Source: Ignisphaera sp.
GTDB taxonomy: Archaea > Thermoproteota > Thermoprotei_A > Sulfolobales > Ignisphaeraceae
Assembly (NCBI GenBank): GCA_028275825.1
Contig: JAPWTX010000011.1
Location: forward strand, 1 to 46,971
Direction of reading: 5' to 3'
Length of the DNA stretch: 46,971 nt
Shown here piece after piece: positions 11,166 to 19,771 of the stretch. The position numbers and the translations under genes are program-made. Numbering within the stretch: position 1 is the stretch's first letter; the number at the start of each line of letters is the position of its first letter. The notes beneath the pieces are model-generated. The model searched no databases and was not told the DNA's origin. It was given only the letters and a program-made list of their open reading frames with translations.

Positions 11166-11714
11166 TTAAGCTTCAGTCATAAGCTCTGTAAGCAAGTTCT
11201 TAACAATATCTTTAACATTCAACTCCTTAGATAACTCCTCTATTTCATTGTTTGTGTTGCGAACTATTTCATCTACTTTATAACCAAGTTTCTTATAGTC
11301 TATACCTATCAATAGCGTTGCTATGTAATTACATAACCTAGTAAACTTTGCCTCAAAATCCTCTTGGTTTACATATCTTTTGTAAAGCTCTTTAATTATC
11401 TCATTATCTATGTACCTCAACACGTAATCTTCTTCAATACGGTTTTTCAATTCCCCTAGTTTTAAACCTATAGGTTTTGTAATATCGCCTGTAAAAGCCT
11501 CTCCTATATCGTGTACAAGTGTGTAGAGAGCTACCTTACCTATATCTATTCCTTGTATTCTACTGCCAATCTCTATACAGATAAATGCTGATAAAAAGCT
11601 ATGCTCAGCTACTGTCTCTGCCAAAGGAGTTGGAACTCCTCTTAATAGCCATCCAGTTCTCACTAAGTTTAGAAGTATTTTTGCATATAGAACACTGTTT
11701 GGAATAACAATCAC
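11166..11714 (-). CDS. HD-domain phosphohydrolase (YfbR/HDDC2-like nucleotidase)
   Basis: This 182-residue metal-dependent hydrolase has the HD superfamily signature: RTGWLLRGVP, AEHSFLSAF, and LVHDIGEAFTGDI with the HD pair around residue 68. Length and motifs resemble the YfbR/HDDC2 group, which removes phosphate from deoxynucleoside monophosphates; the exact substrate is inference. The start is GTG at 11714. It lies 21 bases after the ThiF-like gene on the same strand and may be co-transcribed. Confidence 0.85.
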   Translation of the reverse strand: MIVIPNSVLYAKILLNLVRTGWLLRGVPTPLAETVAEHSFLSAFICIEIGSRIQGIDIGKVALYTLVHDIGEAFTGDITKPIGLKLGELKNRIEEDYVLRYIDNEIIKELYKRYVNQEDFEAKFTRLCNYIATLLIGIDYKKLGYKVDEIVRNTNNEIEELSKELNVKDIVKNLLTELMTEA

Positions 11715-11735
11715 CTACACTATGTAGAGTTCTAT

Positions 11736-12788
11736 TTAGAGATAGTATATAGCACCAAGATTATTCAACTCTTTTAATATATTATTGTAAAGGTCTTCTG
11801 ATTTAGAAAATTCTCTAATATTTCTAATAAGTGCTTTTCCATTATCTAAAAGCATTATATCAATATCACCAATCTTAATATAAGCAACTTTATCATCAAA
11901 TACCTTGATATACCTAAAACTATTGTTTTCTCTCAACTTAGAAAAATCTATCTTGAGAATTTTCTCAGGAAAAACTTCAATTATATTCGATCCACAAGCA
12001 TATCTAATTCTTTCACCTTCTCTCTTATTCAGAAAAATAAATTCTTTTTTAACGCAAGCGGGGCATTCAGGATTTCTATTCAATTTTATCTTACTAATAG
12101 TTAAGTCCAGTGCATCAACTACAAAAAGATCTTCTTCAACAGGTAATTCTAGTAAGTACTTTAAAGCTAAAGTTGATGCAATAGATGTTACTAGTGAAAC
12201 AATAGCATTTGATACCCCAATTACCTCACATACATTTTCTCTTCTTCTATATCTTCTACTAACTAGACATTGATAACAAGCACCTTTACTAGCATTAATA
12301 AATTTCGTCATACCATACCATCTTTCAACACCCATCATAATCCAATGTTTGTTAAGAACAATACAAGCTTCGTTTATTAATAACCTTGTCTCAATATTAT
12401 CACTACCATCAATTACAAGATCGACATCGCTAATGAGTTTCTCAATGTTATCAGCAGAAACACTATCAACTATATACTCTACACTAATTGAACTATTAAT
12501 CTCACGTAATCTCTTTGCACAGGAATATGCTTTTGGTAGATTTTCTAAAGCATCTGATTCTCTAAAAAGATGGGTTCTGTGCAGATTACTTAATTCAACA
12601 ACATCTCTATCTACAACCCTTATAAAACCAACGCCAGCTCGAGCTAAGAGCTCTGCTACGGCAGTACCTGTAGCGCCACAACCGATTACAATAACCCTGC
12701 TCTTAAAGAGTTTAGTCTGTCCTTTCACACCAATTTCTCTTAATATTATCTGCCTTGAATATCTCTCAACAAAGCTGGCTAGTTCCAT
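11736..12788 (-). CDS. ThiF/MoeB/HesA-family E1-like adenylyltransferase
   Basis: This 350-residue enzyme would adenylate the C-terminus of a ubiquitin-like sulfur carrier (ThiS, MoaD or SAMP type). The nucleotide loop GCGATGTAVAELLARAGVG is at ~36-54, followed by VDRDVVELSNLHR, DGSDNIETR and two zinc-binding CxxC pairs (CYQC and CPAC). The extra C-terminal ~100 residues have no motif that I recognise. The start ATG is preceded by GAGGA. An operator-like palindrome at 12801-12817 sits directly upstream, tying it to the sulfur gene set. Confidence 0.87.
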   Translation of the reverse strand: MELASFVERYSRQIILREIGVKGQTKLFKSRVIVIGCGATGTAVAELLARAGVGFIRVVDRDVVELSNLHRTHLFRESDALENLPKAYSCAKRLREINSSISVEYIVDSVSADNIEKLISDVDLVIDGSDNIETRLLINEACIVLNKHWIMMGVERWYGMTKFINASKGACYQCLVSRRYRRRENVCEVIGVSNAIVSLVTSIASTLALKYLLELPVEEDLFVVDALDLTISKIKLNRNPECPACVKKEFIFLNKREGERIRYACGSNIIEVFPEKILKIDFSKLRENNSFRYIKVFDDKVAYIKIGDIDIMLLDNGKALIRNIREFSKSEDLYNNILKELNNLGAIYYL

Positions 12789-12800
12789 CTATACATTCCT

Positions 12801-12817
12801 CTATAACATTGTTATTT
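12801..12817. promoter_or_regulatory. Sulfur-regulon operator candidate 1
   Basis: CTATAAC-ATT-GTTATTT is one of eight copies of the inverted repeat in this window. It lies 13 bases upstream of the ThiF-like start codon, next to its ribosome site, where a bound protein would block transcription or initiation. Confidence 0.6.
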
Positions 12818-12901
12818 ATAGATAACTAGATGTATAAGGCTAATAAACTTTAGCTCTATGCAAAGAACCTCTATAAAGTAGCAGCCTCTCTACATCAAGG
12901 T

Positions 12902-14077
12902 TTAAAAATTAAGTGCTTGAGCTAAATCCTCTATAATGTCTTCAACATCTTCTAATCCTATAGATATCCGTACAAGATTATCTGTTATCCCAAGCTTTGG
13001 CCTATGTTCTGGGTCTATAAATTTTGCAGCTGCTTTCGACGGTATTACAGCCATAGACTCTGTCCCTCCGAGGCTTGGGCACCTTTTAATCAGTTTAAGA
13101 CTCTTCATAAACATTATGACATCGTTATAGCTACCTTTTAATCTAAAGCTTAGTACTCCTCCAAATAGAGGTCTCTCGAATAATTTCTTTGCAATGTCGT
13201 AGTAAGGATTCTTTGTAAGCCCTGGGTACATAACTTCTTCAACTTTTGGATGCTCAGCTAGATACTCTGCAACTGCTTGTGCACCTCTACTTTGTTTCTC
13301 AAATCTTACCTCAAGTGTTTTAACTCCTCTTAGAATCATGTATGCTTCAAATGGCTGCAGGATACCTCCAAGCATTCTTCTCCACTCCCATAGAGCACTT
13401 GTAATGTTTCTATAACCAGCAATAATACCTCCAACAACATCATTATGACCGCCAAAGTACTTCGTCATGCTGTGAACAACAAGTTTAGCACCATATTCAA
13501 TAGGTTTTATTAGTATCGGTGTTGTAAATGTATTATCAACTACAAGAACTACTTTATCTAGTAAATCTAGATGTTTGTGTAAGTATTCAAGATCTATAAC
13601 CTTGTTCGTAGGGTTTGTTATAACCTCTACAAAAATAATAGAAGTACTGCTATCCACTGCTTTAACAATTGATTCAGCTGATGGCCAAACTTTTTCAACT
13701 TTTACACTAAGCTTAGGAGATAGGTTATCTAAAAGAGCAAAAGTTGAACTGTAAAGCTCCATAGGTACAACTATTTTTCCACCTGGCTTCAGATAGTTTA
13801 GAAGTGTAGTCGAAATTGCTGCCATACCACTGTTAAAGGCAAGAGCATCCTCGGCATTCTCCAGCTTTGTAACAACTCTTTCTAAAGCTCTTGTAGTTGG
13901 ATTCTCTTCTCTACCATAGCGAAGATAATTCCCTCTATCAATAAATATAGCTTCACCAATTTCATAATCTATGTATTCATAGACAACACCCAGATAAATT
14001 GGTGGTATATGAGAACCTAGCGAATCTTTATGCTCATGTCCATGAATGGCATCTGTGGAAAGCCTTCCCCTACCCAT
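12902..14077 (-). CDS. Cystathionine gamma-synthase/lyase family PLP enzyme
   Basis: This Cys/Met-metabolism PLP enzyme (gamma-elimination or replacement) has ~391 residues from the chosen start. Visible features are the early RLSTDAIHG, the YxRxxNPT-like YGREENPTTRALE, FNSGMAAIS, VDNTFTTP and the PLP lysine in VHSMTKYFGGHNDVVGG. The C-terminal half has SLGGTESM and VRISIGLED. Whether it makes cystathionine, cleaves it or handles homocysteine cannot be told. The ATG at 14077 is chosen over the GTG at 14086 because GGTGA ends just before it. It is divergent from CysO, and both could use the operator at 14143-14159. Confidence 0.9.
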   Translation of the reverse strand: MGRGRLSTDAIHGHEHKDSLGSHIPPIYLGVVYEYIDYEIGEAIFIDRGNYLRYGREENPTTRALERVVTKLENAEDALAFNSGMAAISTTLLNYLKPGGKIVVPMELYSSTFALLDNLSPKLSVKVEKVWPSAESIVKAVDSSTSIIFVEVITNPTNKVIDLEYLHKHLDLLDKVVLVVDNTFTTPILIKPIEYGAKLVVHSMTKYFGGHNDVVGGIIAGYRNITSALWEWRRMLGGILQPFEAYMILRGVKTLEVRFEKQSRGAQAVAEYLAEHPKVEEVMYPGLTKNPYYDIAKKLFERPLFGGVLSFRLKGSYNDVIMFMKSLKLIKRCPSLGGTESMAVIPSKAAAKFIDPEHRPKLGITDNLVRISIGLEDVEDIIEDLAQALNF

Positions 14078-14142
14078 AGTTTTCACCTAGTGTTTTAATA
14101 ATCCATATTATTGAAAACCTTTTAAATTTTCTTTTTATAAAA

Positions 14143-14159
14143 CTATAACATAGTTATAG
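14143..14159. promoter_or_regulatory. Sulfur-regulon operator candidate 2
   Basis: CTATAAC-ATA-GTTATAG has perfect 7-bp arms. It lies in the divergent interval between the transsulfuration enzyme and CysO, beside the AT-rich box CTTTTTATAAAA at 14131-14142, so it could control both genes. Confidence 0.65.
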
Positions 14160-14320
14160 ATAAATGTATTGTATCCAAAAGTTTATATTACTTCTTCATT
14201 AAATATGTTATTGGTGAATTATCTACGTATTTAGAAGATGTAGATAGGATTGTATGCAATGATGATATAGGTTTTGAAGAGTTTTTAGCTATAGTTAGCG
14301 ATATTTTCAGGAAAGGAGGT

Positions 14321-15415
14321 GTGGATGTAACTATAGTTATTGATGAAGAGAGCAGACATGTTATTAATAATAATAAGCTTTGTACAGCATTGAAGAGAAT
14401 TGGTGTTAAATTCATACCTGTATCGCATAAAGATTTAGAGAAAGTATTTGTATCGTTAGAAGATATGGGCTTTTTTGAAGACATTAAACCTAGTAAATAT
14501 AGAGTTTTCATGGATACGGAGGAGCTTCTCTATAAGAATTGGCCAACACCTTTAGTAAGATTGAAAAATTTATCAAGTAGTGATAGAACTATTTGGGCTA
14601 AGCTAGAGGGGTTTAATCCGTGGAGCATGAGTGTAAAGGATAGAATTGGTTGGTATATGTATAGAGAAGCTATTGAGAAATTAGGTAAAGATAGAGTTAG
14701 TTTACTTGTAGAAGCTACATCAACGAATACAGGTTTGGCTATAGCTGCTATGTCTGCTATCAATAAATCAAAGTTGAAAGCATTTGTACCATCAACAGTT
14801 TCTAAAACTGGTGAGATATTATTGAAAATTTTTGGTGCTGAAGTTATAAGATCCCCAAAACTTTTAACAGTTGAACTTATAAATGATGTTGAAGAAATAG
14901 CTAAAAAGGAAGGTGCTATCCATTTAAATCAGTTCTATAATGATGCTAATTTCGAAGTTCATTTAAGATATACAGCTAAAGAATTAGAGTTACAGATTAG
15001 AGAAGCAGGGATAAAGCCTAAAGCTATTGTTGGTGGTCTAGGGACATCTGGACATATATCAGCTATATCATTCTACTTCAAGAATAGATTCAAAGGAGTT
15101 AAAATCTATGGTGTTGTACCTGCACCTAGCACATCTATACAAGGTATAAGAAGAGTTGAAACAGGAATGAAATGGATTCACTTCGTAGAGTTAGACAATA
15201 TAATAGAGATTACGCCAGAAGAGGCTATAGAAGGTGTTCTAGAGATTGTCAGGAATGAAGGTATATTTGTTGGATTAAGTAGTGGAGCTGTATATACAGC
15301 GTTTAAGAAAATGGTGAAAGATGAAAGGCTTGGTGAAGGAGATTACATTCTGATCTTCCCCGATATAGGTTTTAAATATGTAGAACAGATATCAAGGAGT
15401 ATTGACAAAGAATGA
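14321..15415 (+). CDS. cysO: CysO-type cysteine synthase (O-phosphoserine sulfhydrylase family)
   Basis: This PLP enzyme makes cysteine from an activated serine and sulfide. PLP lysine is in SMSVKDR; substrate and phosphate loops are ATSTNTG and GGLGTSGH. QFYNDANFEVH and GIRRVETGMKW match the Aeropyrum pernix O-phosphoserine sulfhydrylase as I remember it. The annotated GTG start at 14321 touches AGGAGGT, leaving no spacing. The same frame stays open ~50 codons upstream, and its text (ELSTYLEDVDRIV...) resembles the N-terminal extension of CysO, but no ATG, GTG or TTG occurs there. The true start is therefore uncertain, or a frameshift hides it. Confidence 0.87.
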   Translation: MDVTIVIDEESRHVINNNKLCTALKRIGVKFIPVSHKDLEKVFVSLEDMGFFEDIKPSKYRVFMDTEELLYKNWPTPLVRLKNLSSSDRTIWAKLEGFNPWSMSVKDRIGWYMYREAIEKLGKDRVSLLVEATSTNTGLAIAAMSAINKSKLKAFVPSTVSKTGEILLKIFGAEVIRSPKLLTVELINDVEEIAKKEGAIHLNQFYNDANFEVHLRYTAKELELQIREAGIKPKAIVGGLGTSGHISAISFYFKNRFKGVKIYGVVPAPSTSIQGIRRVETGMKWIHFVELDNIIEITPEEAIEGVLEIVRNEGIFVGLSSGAVYTAFKKMVKDERLGEGDYILIFPDIGFKYVEQISRSIDKE

Positions 15416-15534
15416 ACCATGCAATTCTTGAGCAACGTTTCTAATACGACCTGTAGATATAACCTTTTTAGTTATCTTCAAAGTCCTTTATTGAATTACT
15501 AGTTTTAGGAAAGAAGATAGAGGTATAAAATGCT

Positions 15535-16428
15535 TTAAGTATTTATTGATTCTAGTGTAGGTATAACTTTTTTAGGAAGTAGCTCATCTAAGCTTCCACT
15601 TCTGTATCCAAGTAGATCTAATGTAACATATTTGTATCCAAGTTTTTGTAATTCAAGCGCTATGCTATCCATTACTTTTTCGTCGAAAAATTTTCTTCTC
15701 TCGTTTGGATAAACCTCTATTCTAGCTATATAACCGTGATCACGAACTCTAACCAGTGATACTTCCGTTAATTTTTTCACTATTTTCTCTGCTTCAGCTA
15801 TTCTCTTCAATTTTTCAACAGTTATAGTTTCTCCATATGGTATTCTAGATGCTAAACAAGCCATGGGGGGTTTATCCCAGTTCGGAAGACCAAGAGCTTT
15901 TGCTAGCAACCTAACTTCGTCTTTCGTTACACCAACTTCTGCTAAAGGACTTCTAACACCTTTTTCTTTGAATGCTAAATACCCTGGTCTATGTGTATTG
16001 AGATCTGATGCATTTGTGCCATCAACTATTGCTTTTGCATTCAATTTCTTTGCAATGTCCAGTAATGCTTTTGCAAGAGATTTCTTACAGTAATAACACC
16101 TATTGAAAGGATTGGAAACGAAGTTTGGATTTTCTAGTTCATCGCTTTCAATAAGAATATGTTTAACATCGAAAATTTTTACAATTTCTTTTGCCCAATA
16201 AAGATCTTCTTCTGGATAGGTGGGAGATATAGCTGTAACAGCAATAACATTTTCTCTATTAAGCGCATGAACAGCTGTAACTAAAACAACAGAGCTATCA
16301 ACACCTCCTGAGAAAGAGATTATAATGGGTTCTCCAACTGTTTTAAACCATTCTATAAGTTTATCAAATTTGTTCTTCAACTCATCTCCAAGTATTGAAT
16401 AATTAATTGAGATTTCTTTAATCTCCAT
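15535..16428 (-). CDS. larE: LarE-like ATP-dependent sulfurtransferase (PP-loop)
   Basis: This PP-loop ATP pyrophosphatase has SFSGGVDSSVV near the N-terminus, the LarE-type NPFNRCYYCKKSLA, VDGTNASD and MACLASRIPYGE. LarE proteins donate sulfur, often sacrificially from a Cys, to the nickel-pincer cofactor; related proteins serve other thiolations. The cofactor partners LarB and LarC are not in this window, so the substrate is open. The ATG at 16428 is preferred over the GTG at 16446 because GAGGGT lies between them. An operator copy is at 16484-16500. Confidence 0.87.
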   Translation of the reverse strand: MEIKEISINYSILGDELKNKFDKLIEWFKTVGEPIIISFSGGVDSSVVLVTAVHALNRENVIAVTAISPTYPEEDLYWAKEIVKIFDVKHILIESDELENPNFVSNPFNRCYYCKKSLAKALLDIAKKLNAKAIVDGTNASDLNTHRPGYLAFKEKGVRSPLAEVGVTKDEVRLLAKALGLPNWDKPPMACLASRIPYGETITVEKLKRIAEAEKIVKKLTEVSLVRVRDHGYIARIEVYPNERRKFFDEKVMDSIALELQKLGYKYVTLDLLGYRSGSLDELLPKKVIPTLESINT

Positions 16429-16483
16429 AGCCAAACCCTCAACCACATAACTACATCATAGGCTGAGTTTATAATCCTAACAC

Positions 16484-16500
16484 TTATAACAAAGTTATTC
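16484..16500. promoter_or_regulatory. Sulfur-regulon operator candidate 3
   Basis: TTATAAC-AAA-GTTATTC lies 56 bases upstream of the LarE-like start, in the divergent interval shared with the DUF438 gene. The arms match at six of seven positions. Confidence 0.55.
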
Positions 16501-16737
16501 CAACAAAACGCTTAAAACTAATATCTTTGCTATTTAAGATATGGAATAAATTGGTTTACTTAATGACGTAAACAACACTCTCCATACTTTGTTATAATAT
16601 TCTACCTTTATTTTGTACTCAATGCTAAAGATTTTTATAGAGAGGTTTATAGACACTTTATTGATGAACTCCATAGATTTTACTATAGGTATCCTTATAT
16701 TTTGAGTCGCATTCTACTAGTTGCTCGGTGATAACTC

Positions 16738-18060
16738 GTGTCATATTTGGATATGAGTAGAAAAATAGATCTAGTTAAAGAACTATTGAAATCTATACAT
16801 AGAGGGGTAAGTGTCGAAGAATTGAAGAAGAAGTACAGCGATATATTAACGCAGATATCACCCATCGAGATACCTTTGATTGAGCAGCAGCTTGTTAGAG
16901 AGGGTATTAGAATAGATGATATCTTAAAGCTTTGCGATCTTCATGTAGAGCTCTTTAGAGAGTTTCTGCAGTCTCGTGAGCTTAGGGGGGTTCCTAAAGG
17001 TCATCCAGTAGACCTGTTTATGAGGGAGAATGAGTGGATTTTGAAACAAGCTGAGGCTCTTTCACTATATGTATCTGCATTTGCTAATACAACTGATGAG
17101 AATTCTAGAAAGAGTTACTTTGAAGTGGTGAAGAAGATATTGTCTGAGCTTAAAAAGATTAGGCTTCACTATAGAAAGATACAGATGCTTGTATTTCCAT
17201 ACCTTGAGAGGAGAGGAATAGCTGCCGTTCCAAGAGTTTTATGGGGTAGAGAAGATCAGGCAATGGTGAAGATCAGGCAATTATTAGAACTATTACCTAA
17301 AATTAATATTGTTGATACGTCTTCAGCTAAACTAGTGTCTGAAAAAGCTTTAGAGATTGCTAAAGAGGTTAGCGAGCTTGTGTTCAGAGAAAACAAGATT
17401 CTGTACCCAGCAGTATATGCACTGTTTAGTGAGGGTGAGTGGGTCGCTATAGCTGAGATAGCTAACGAGATGGGCTGGCTGATAGATATCGGGGAAGTTG
17501 AGTGGAAACCTAGTGCAAAACCTGTACTACCATATGAAATAGATGGAAGGATCTCACTTCAACAAATTGAGGCATTGCCACAAGAGTTTAGGTCAATGGC
17601 TTTAGCTAAAGGTGTTGAACCTGATAACTATGTAGTTAAGAGAGATAACGATATAGAGCTTTCAACAGGTTTCCTAAAACCTAATGAGGTTGACGCTATA
17701 TTCAGGTCTCTACCTCTAGAGACCACATATGCTGATATCAATGATAGGGTGAGGTTCTTTAGCGAGAGCAAGCTTGGCAGAGGTTTTGTAAGGACGAAGA
17801 CGATCCTTGGTAGGAGGATAGAGTTTTGCCATCCACCAAGGCTAGAGAAGCTAGTTAGACAAACTGTTGACGAGCTAAAGCAGGGTAAGGAACCCTATAG
17901 AGAGTTCTGGACAAAACTTGGAGACTCCATAATAAGGGTCCTTATAGTCCCTGTGAGGGGAGCTAATGGAGAGTACTTGGGCACAGTAGAGATTGTTGAA
18001 GATATGACTGAGATACTTAACAAACCTGAGGAGATTAAGAAGAAGATAATGGTGCTTTGA
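16738..18060 (+). CDS. DUF438/hemerythrin-like/PAS sensor-type protein
   Basis: This 440-residue cytoplasmic protein has an N-terminal DUF438 domain (~1-75, EELKKKYSDILTQISPIEI). A helical hemerythrin-like middle follows with repeated acidic/His positions (GHPVDLFMRENEW, LHYRKIQMLVFPYLE, FRENKILYPAVYALF). The C-terminal PAS domain (~320-430, ADINDRVRFFSES...RIEFCHPP...EYLGTVEIVEDMTE) could bind heme or flavin. Such proteins are thought to sense O2, NO or redox state. The start is GTG with a GGTGAT ribosome site. Its stop overlaps the start of an HTH regulator and flavodiiron protein follows, an arrangement that points to oxygen or NO response. Confidence 0.8.
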   Translation: MSYLDMSRKIDLVKELLKSIHRGVSVEELKKKYSDILTQISPIEIPLIEQQLVREGIRIDDILKLCDLHVELFREFLQSRELRGVPKGHPVDLFMRENEWILKQAEALSLYVSAFANTTDENSRKSYFEVVKKILSELKKIRLHYRKIQMLVFPYLERRGIAAVPRVLWGREDQAMVKIRQLLELLPKINIVDTSSAKLVSEKALEIAKEVSELVFRENKILYPAVYALFSEGEWVAIAEIANEMGWLIDIGEVEWKPSAKPVLPYEIDGRISLQQIEALPQEFRSMALAKGVEPDNYVVKRDNDIELSTGFLKPNEVDAIFRSLPLETTYADINDRVRFFSESKLGRGFVRTKTILGRRIEFCHPPRLEKLVRQTVDELKQGKEPYREFWTKLGDSIIRVLIVPVRGANGEYLGTVEIVEDMTEILNKPEEIKKKIMVL

Positions 18061-18446
18061 TGAAGAGTGTCTACGAAATTTTATATAGATATGTATTACC
18101 AGCAATTAAGAAGAGGCTTGCAGAAGAGCTTCAGCTGCTAGGCTTCACAGAAAGAGATGTTGCAGAGATGCTCTCAGTATCTCAACCTTTGATATCTAGA
18201 TATAATAGGGGTGAAAGAGGTACCACTATAGATATTAAACAGTTTAAGGACCTAGATCTAAAGATAAAATATTTAGCTAGACAAATAGCTGAGAAAAAAC
18301 TAGACCCTATACAAATATACAGCGATCTCCATAAACTTGCAGCATACTTCATGGAGAAAAGATATGGATGTAAATTTCATAGAGAACTCGATGGTATAGA
18401 CCCAGGAAGATGTAATGTATGTCCAACGATATTCAACATCAAATAA
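18060..18446 (+). CDS. HTH transcriptional regulator with C-terminal Cys/His cluster
   Basis: This 128-residue protein has an N-terminal helix-turn-helix (LGFTERDVAEMLSVSQPLIS, ~25-44) of the archaeal Xre-like predicted regulator group (COG2522-type). The C-terminal YGCKFHRELDGIDPGRCNVC could bind a metal or Fe-S cluster. The start ATG overlaps the DUF438 stop by one base (TGATG), so the two are translationally coupled. It is related in layout to the HTH protein at 30066-30383. A redox- or metal-responsive regulator of the flavodiiron gene 40 bases downstream is a reasonable inference. Confidence 0.78.
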   Translation: MKSVYEILYRYVLPAIKKRLAEELQLLGFTERDVAEMLSVSQPLISRYNRGERGTTIDIKQFKDLDLKIKYLARQIAEKKLDPIQIYSDLHKLAAYFMEKRYGCKFHRELDGIDPGRCNVCPTIFNIK

Positions 18447-18486
18447 TAAAAACATATAAATAATGGTCTAAGTAGTTGTTTAAAAG

Positions 18487-19677
18487 GTGGTACAGATATC
18501 CGGAATAAAAGCATTTAAAATTATTGATAATGTTTTTTGGGTTGGTGCAAAAGATTGGAGTAGAAGACTTTTCGATTCTCTAATACCACTTCCAAAAGGG
18601 ACATCATACAATGCTTATCTAGTTATAGGTTCAGAAAAAATAGCTCTTATAGATACTGTTAACCCAGGGTTTGAAAAAGCTTTAGAGGATAAGATAAGAG
18701 ATGTTGTGGAGCCTAGAGATATAGATTATGTTATTATGAATCACGCTGAACCAGATCACGCTGGAGCTATACCCTATATCCTTGGTATTGCATCAAAAGC
18801 AAAGCTCATCACAACTTCAATAGGTTTAAAAATGGCTGAGATATTCTATGGCGTACCTATTGAGAGGATATTTGTAGTTAAAGATGGTGATAAAATATCT
18901 CTTGGTTCCAAGACTTTGAGGTTTATAGAAGCACCGATGCTTCATTGGCCTGAGACAATGTTTACATATCTAGAGGAAGATGGCATCTTATTTACATGTG
19001 ATTTCTTTGGTGCACATTTAGCGGAAGGGATGTTTGATGATGAAGTAGAGGATATTTTGATTCATGCTCAGAGGTATTGGGCAGAGATAATGATGCCCTT
19101 TAGATTTAGCGCTTTAAAAGCACTTGAGAAGATATCGAACCTTGATGTAAGAATTATAGCACCGTCGCATGGACCTATATATAGAAATCCGAAGAAGATT
19201 TTGTCCAAATACTTTGAATGGGCACAAGGAATAGCAAAAGAGAAAGTAACAATAATCTATACAAGTATGTGGGGATACACAGAAAAAGTAGTTAAATTAA
19301 TAGAGAGCGAATTGATTAAACAAGGAATCCATACAGTAGTCTATAACTTAGCTTATGTAGATATAGGTGATATAGCTAAGGATCTTGCAGATTCTAAAGC
19401 ATTAATAATTGCCACACCTACAGTGATAGGGTTTGCACATCCATTAACAATGCTAGCCATGTACATAGCAAAGCTATTGAAACCACCAGTAAAATACGTA
19501 GGACTTATAACACTTTATGCATGGGGGACAAATGCTGATAAACAGCTAGTCAATGCCTTAAAAGAATTAGGAGTAGAAATAATGGATACAGTTAATATCA
19601 ATGTAACTCCAACTGATAATGATATAAAAAGAGTTAGAGAATTAACAACTAAAATAGCACAAAAGATAAAGGAATGA
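18487..19677 (+). CDS. Flavodiiron protein (A-type flavoprotein, O2/NO reductase)
   Basis: This 396-residue protein has an N-terminal metallo-beta-lactamase-like diiron domain and a C-terminal flavodoxin domain. Diiron ligands are visible in NHAEPDHAG (H86, E88, D90, H91), LHWPETM, CDFFGAH and SHGPIYR. FMN binding is shown by IIYTSMWGYTEKVV at ~255 and GLITLYAWG. The enzyme reduces O2 to water or NO to N2O in anaerobes. The GTG start sits within AAAGGTGG. It follows the DUF438 and HTH genes on the same strand and probably belongs to their transcript. Confidence 0.93.
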   Translation: MVQISGIKAFKIIDNVFWVGAKDWSRRLFDSLIPLPKGTSYNAYLVIGSEKIALIDTVNPGFEKALEDKIRDVVEPRDIDYVIMNHAEPDHAGAIPYILGIASKAKLITTSIGLKMAEIFYGVPIERIFVVKDGDKISLGSKTLRFIEAPMLHWPETMFTYLEEDGILFTCDFFGAHLAEGMFDDEVEDILIHAQRYWAEIMMPFRFSALKALEKISNLDVRIIAPSHGPIYRNPKKILSKYFEWAQGIAKEKVTIIYTSMWGYTEKVVKLIESELIKQGIHTVVYNLAYVDIGDIAKDLADSKALIIATPTVIGFAHPLTMLAMYIAKLLKPPVKYVGLITLYAWGTNADKQLVNALKELGVEIMDTVNINVTPTDNDIKRVRELTTKIAQKIKE

Positions 19678-19771
19678 AAACATGGAAGATTTAAATCAGT
19701 AAGCCATTATTCTAATGAATAATTTTATGTTTTACATTAAAATCTTTTTAACTATTTTAATGAATTGTTCT

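Noticed and set aside
11691-11700. AACACTGTTT near the HD-protein start, matching AAC-N3-GTT
   Set aside because: It lacks the TAT/ATA flanks and lies inside the coding sequence; likely chance.
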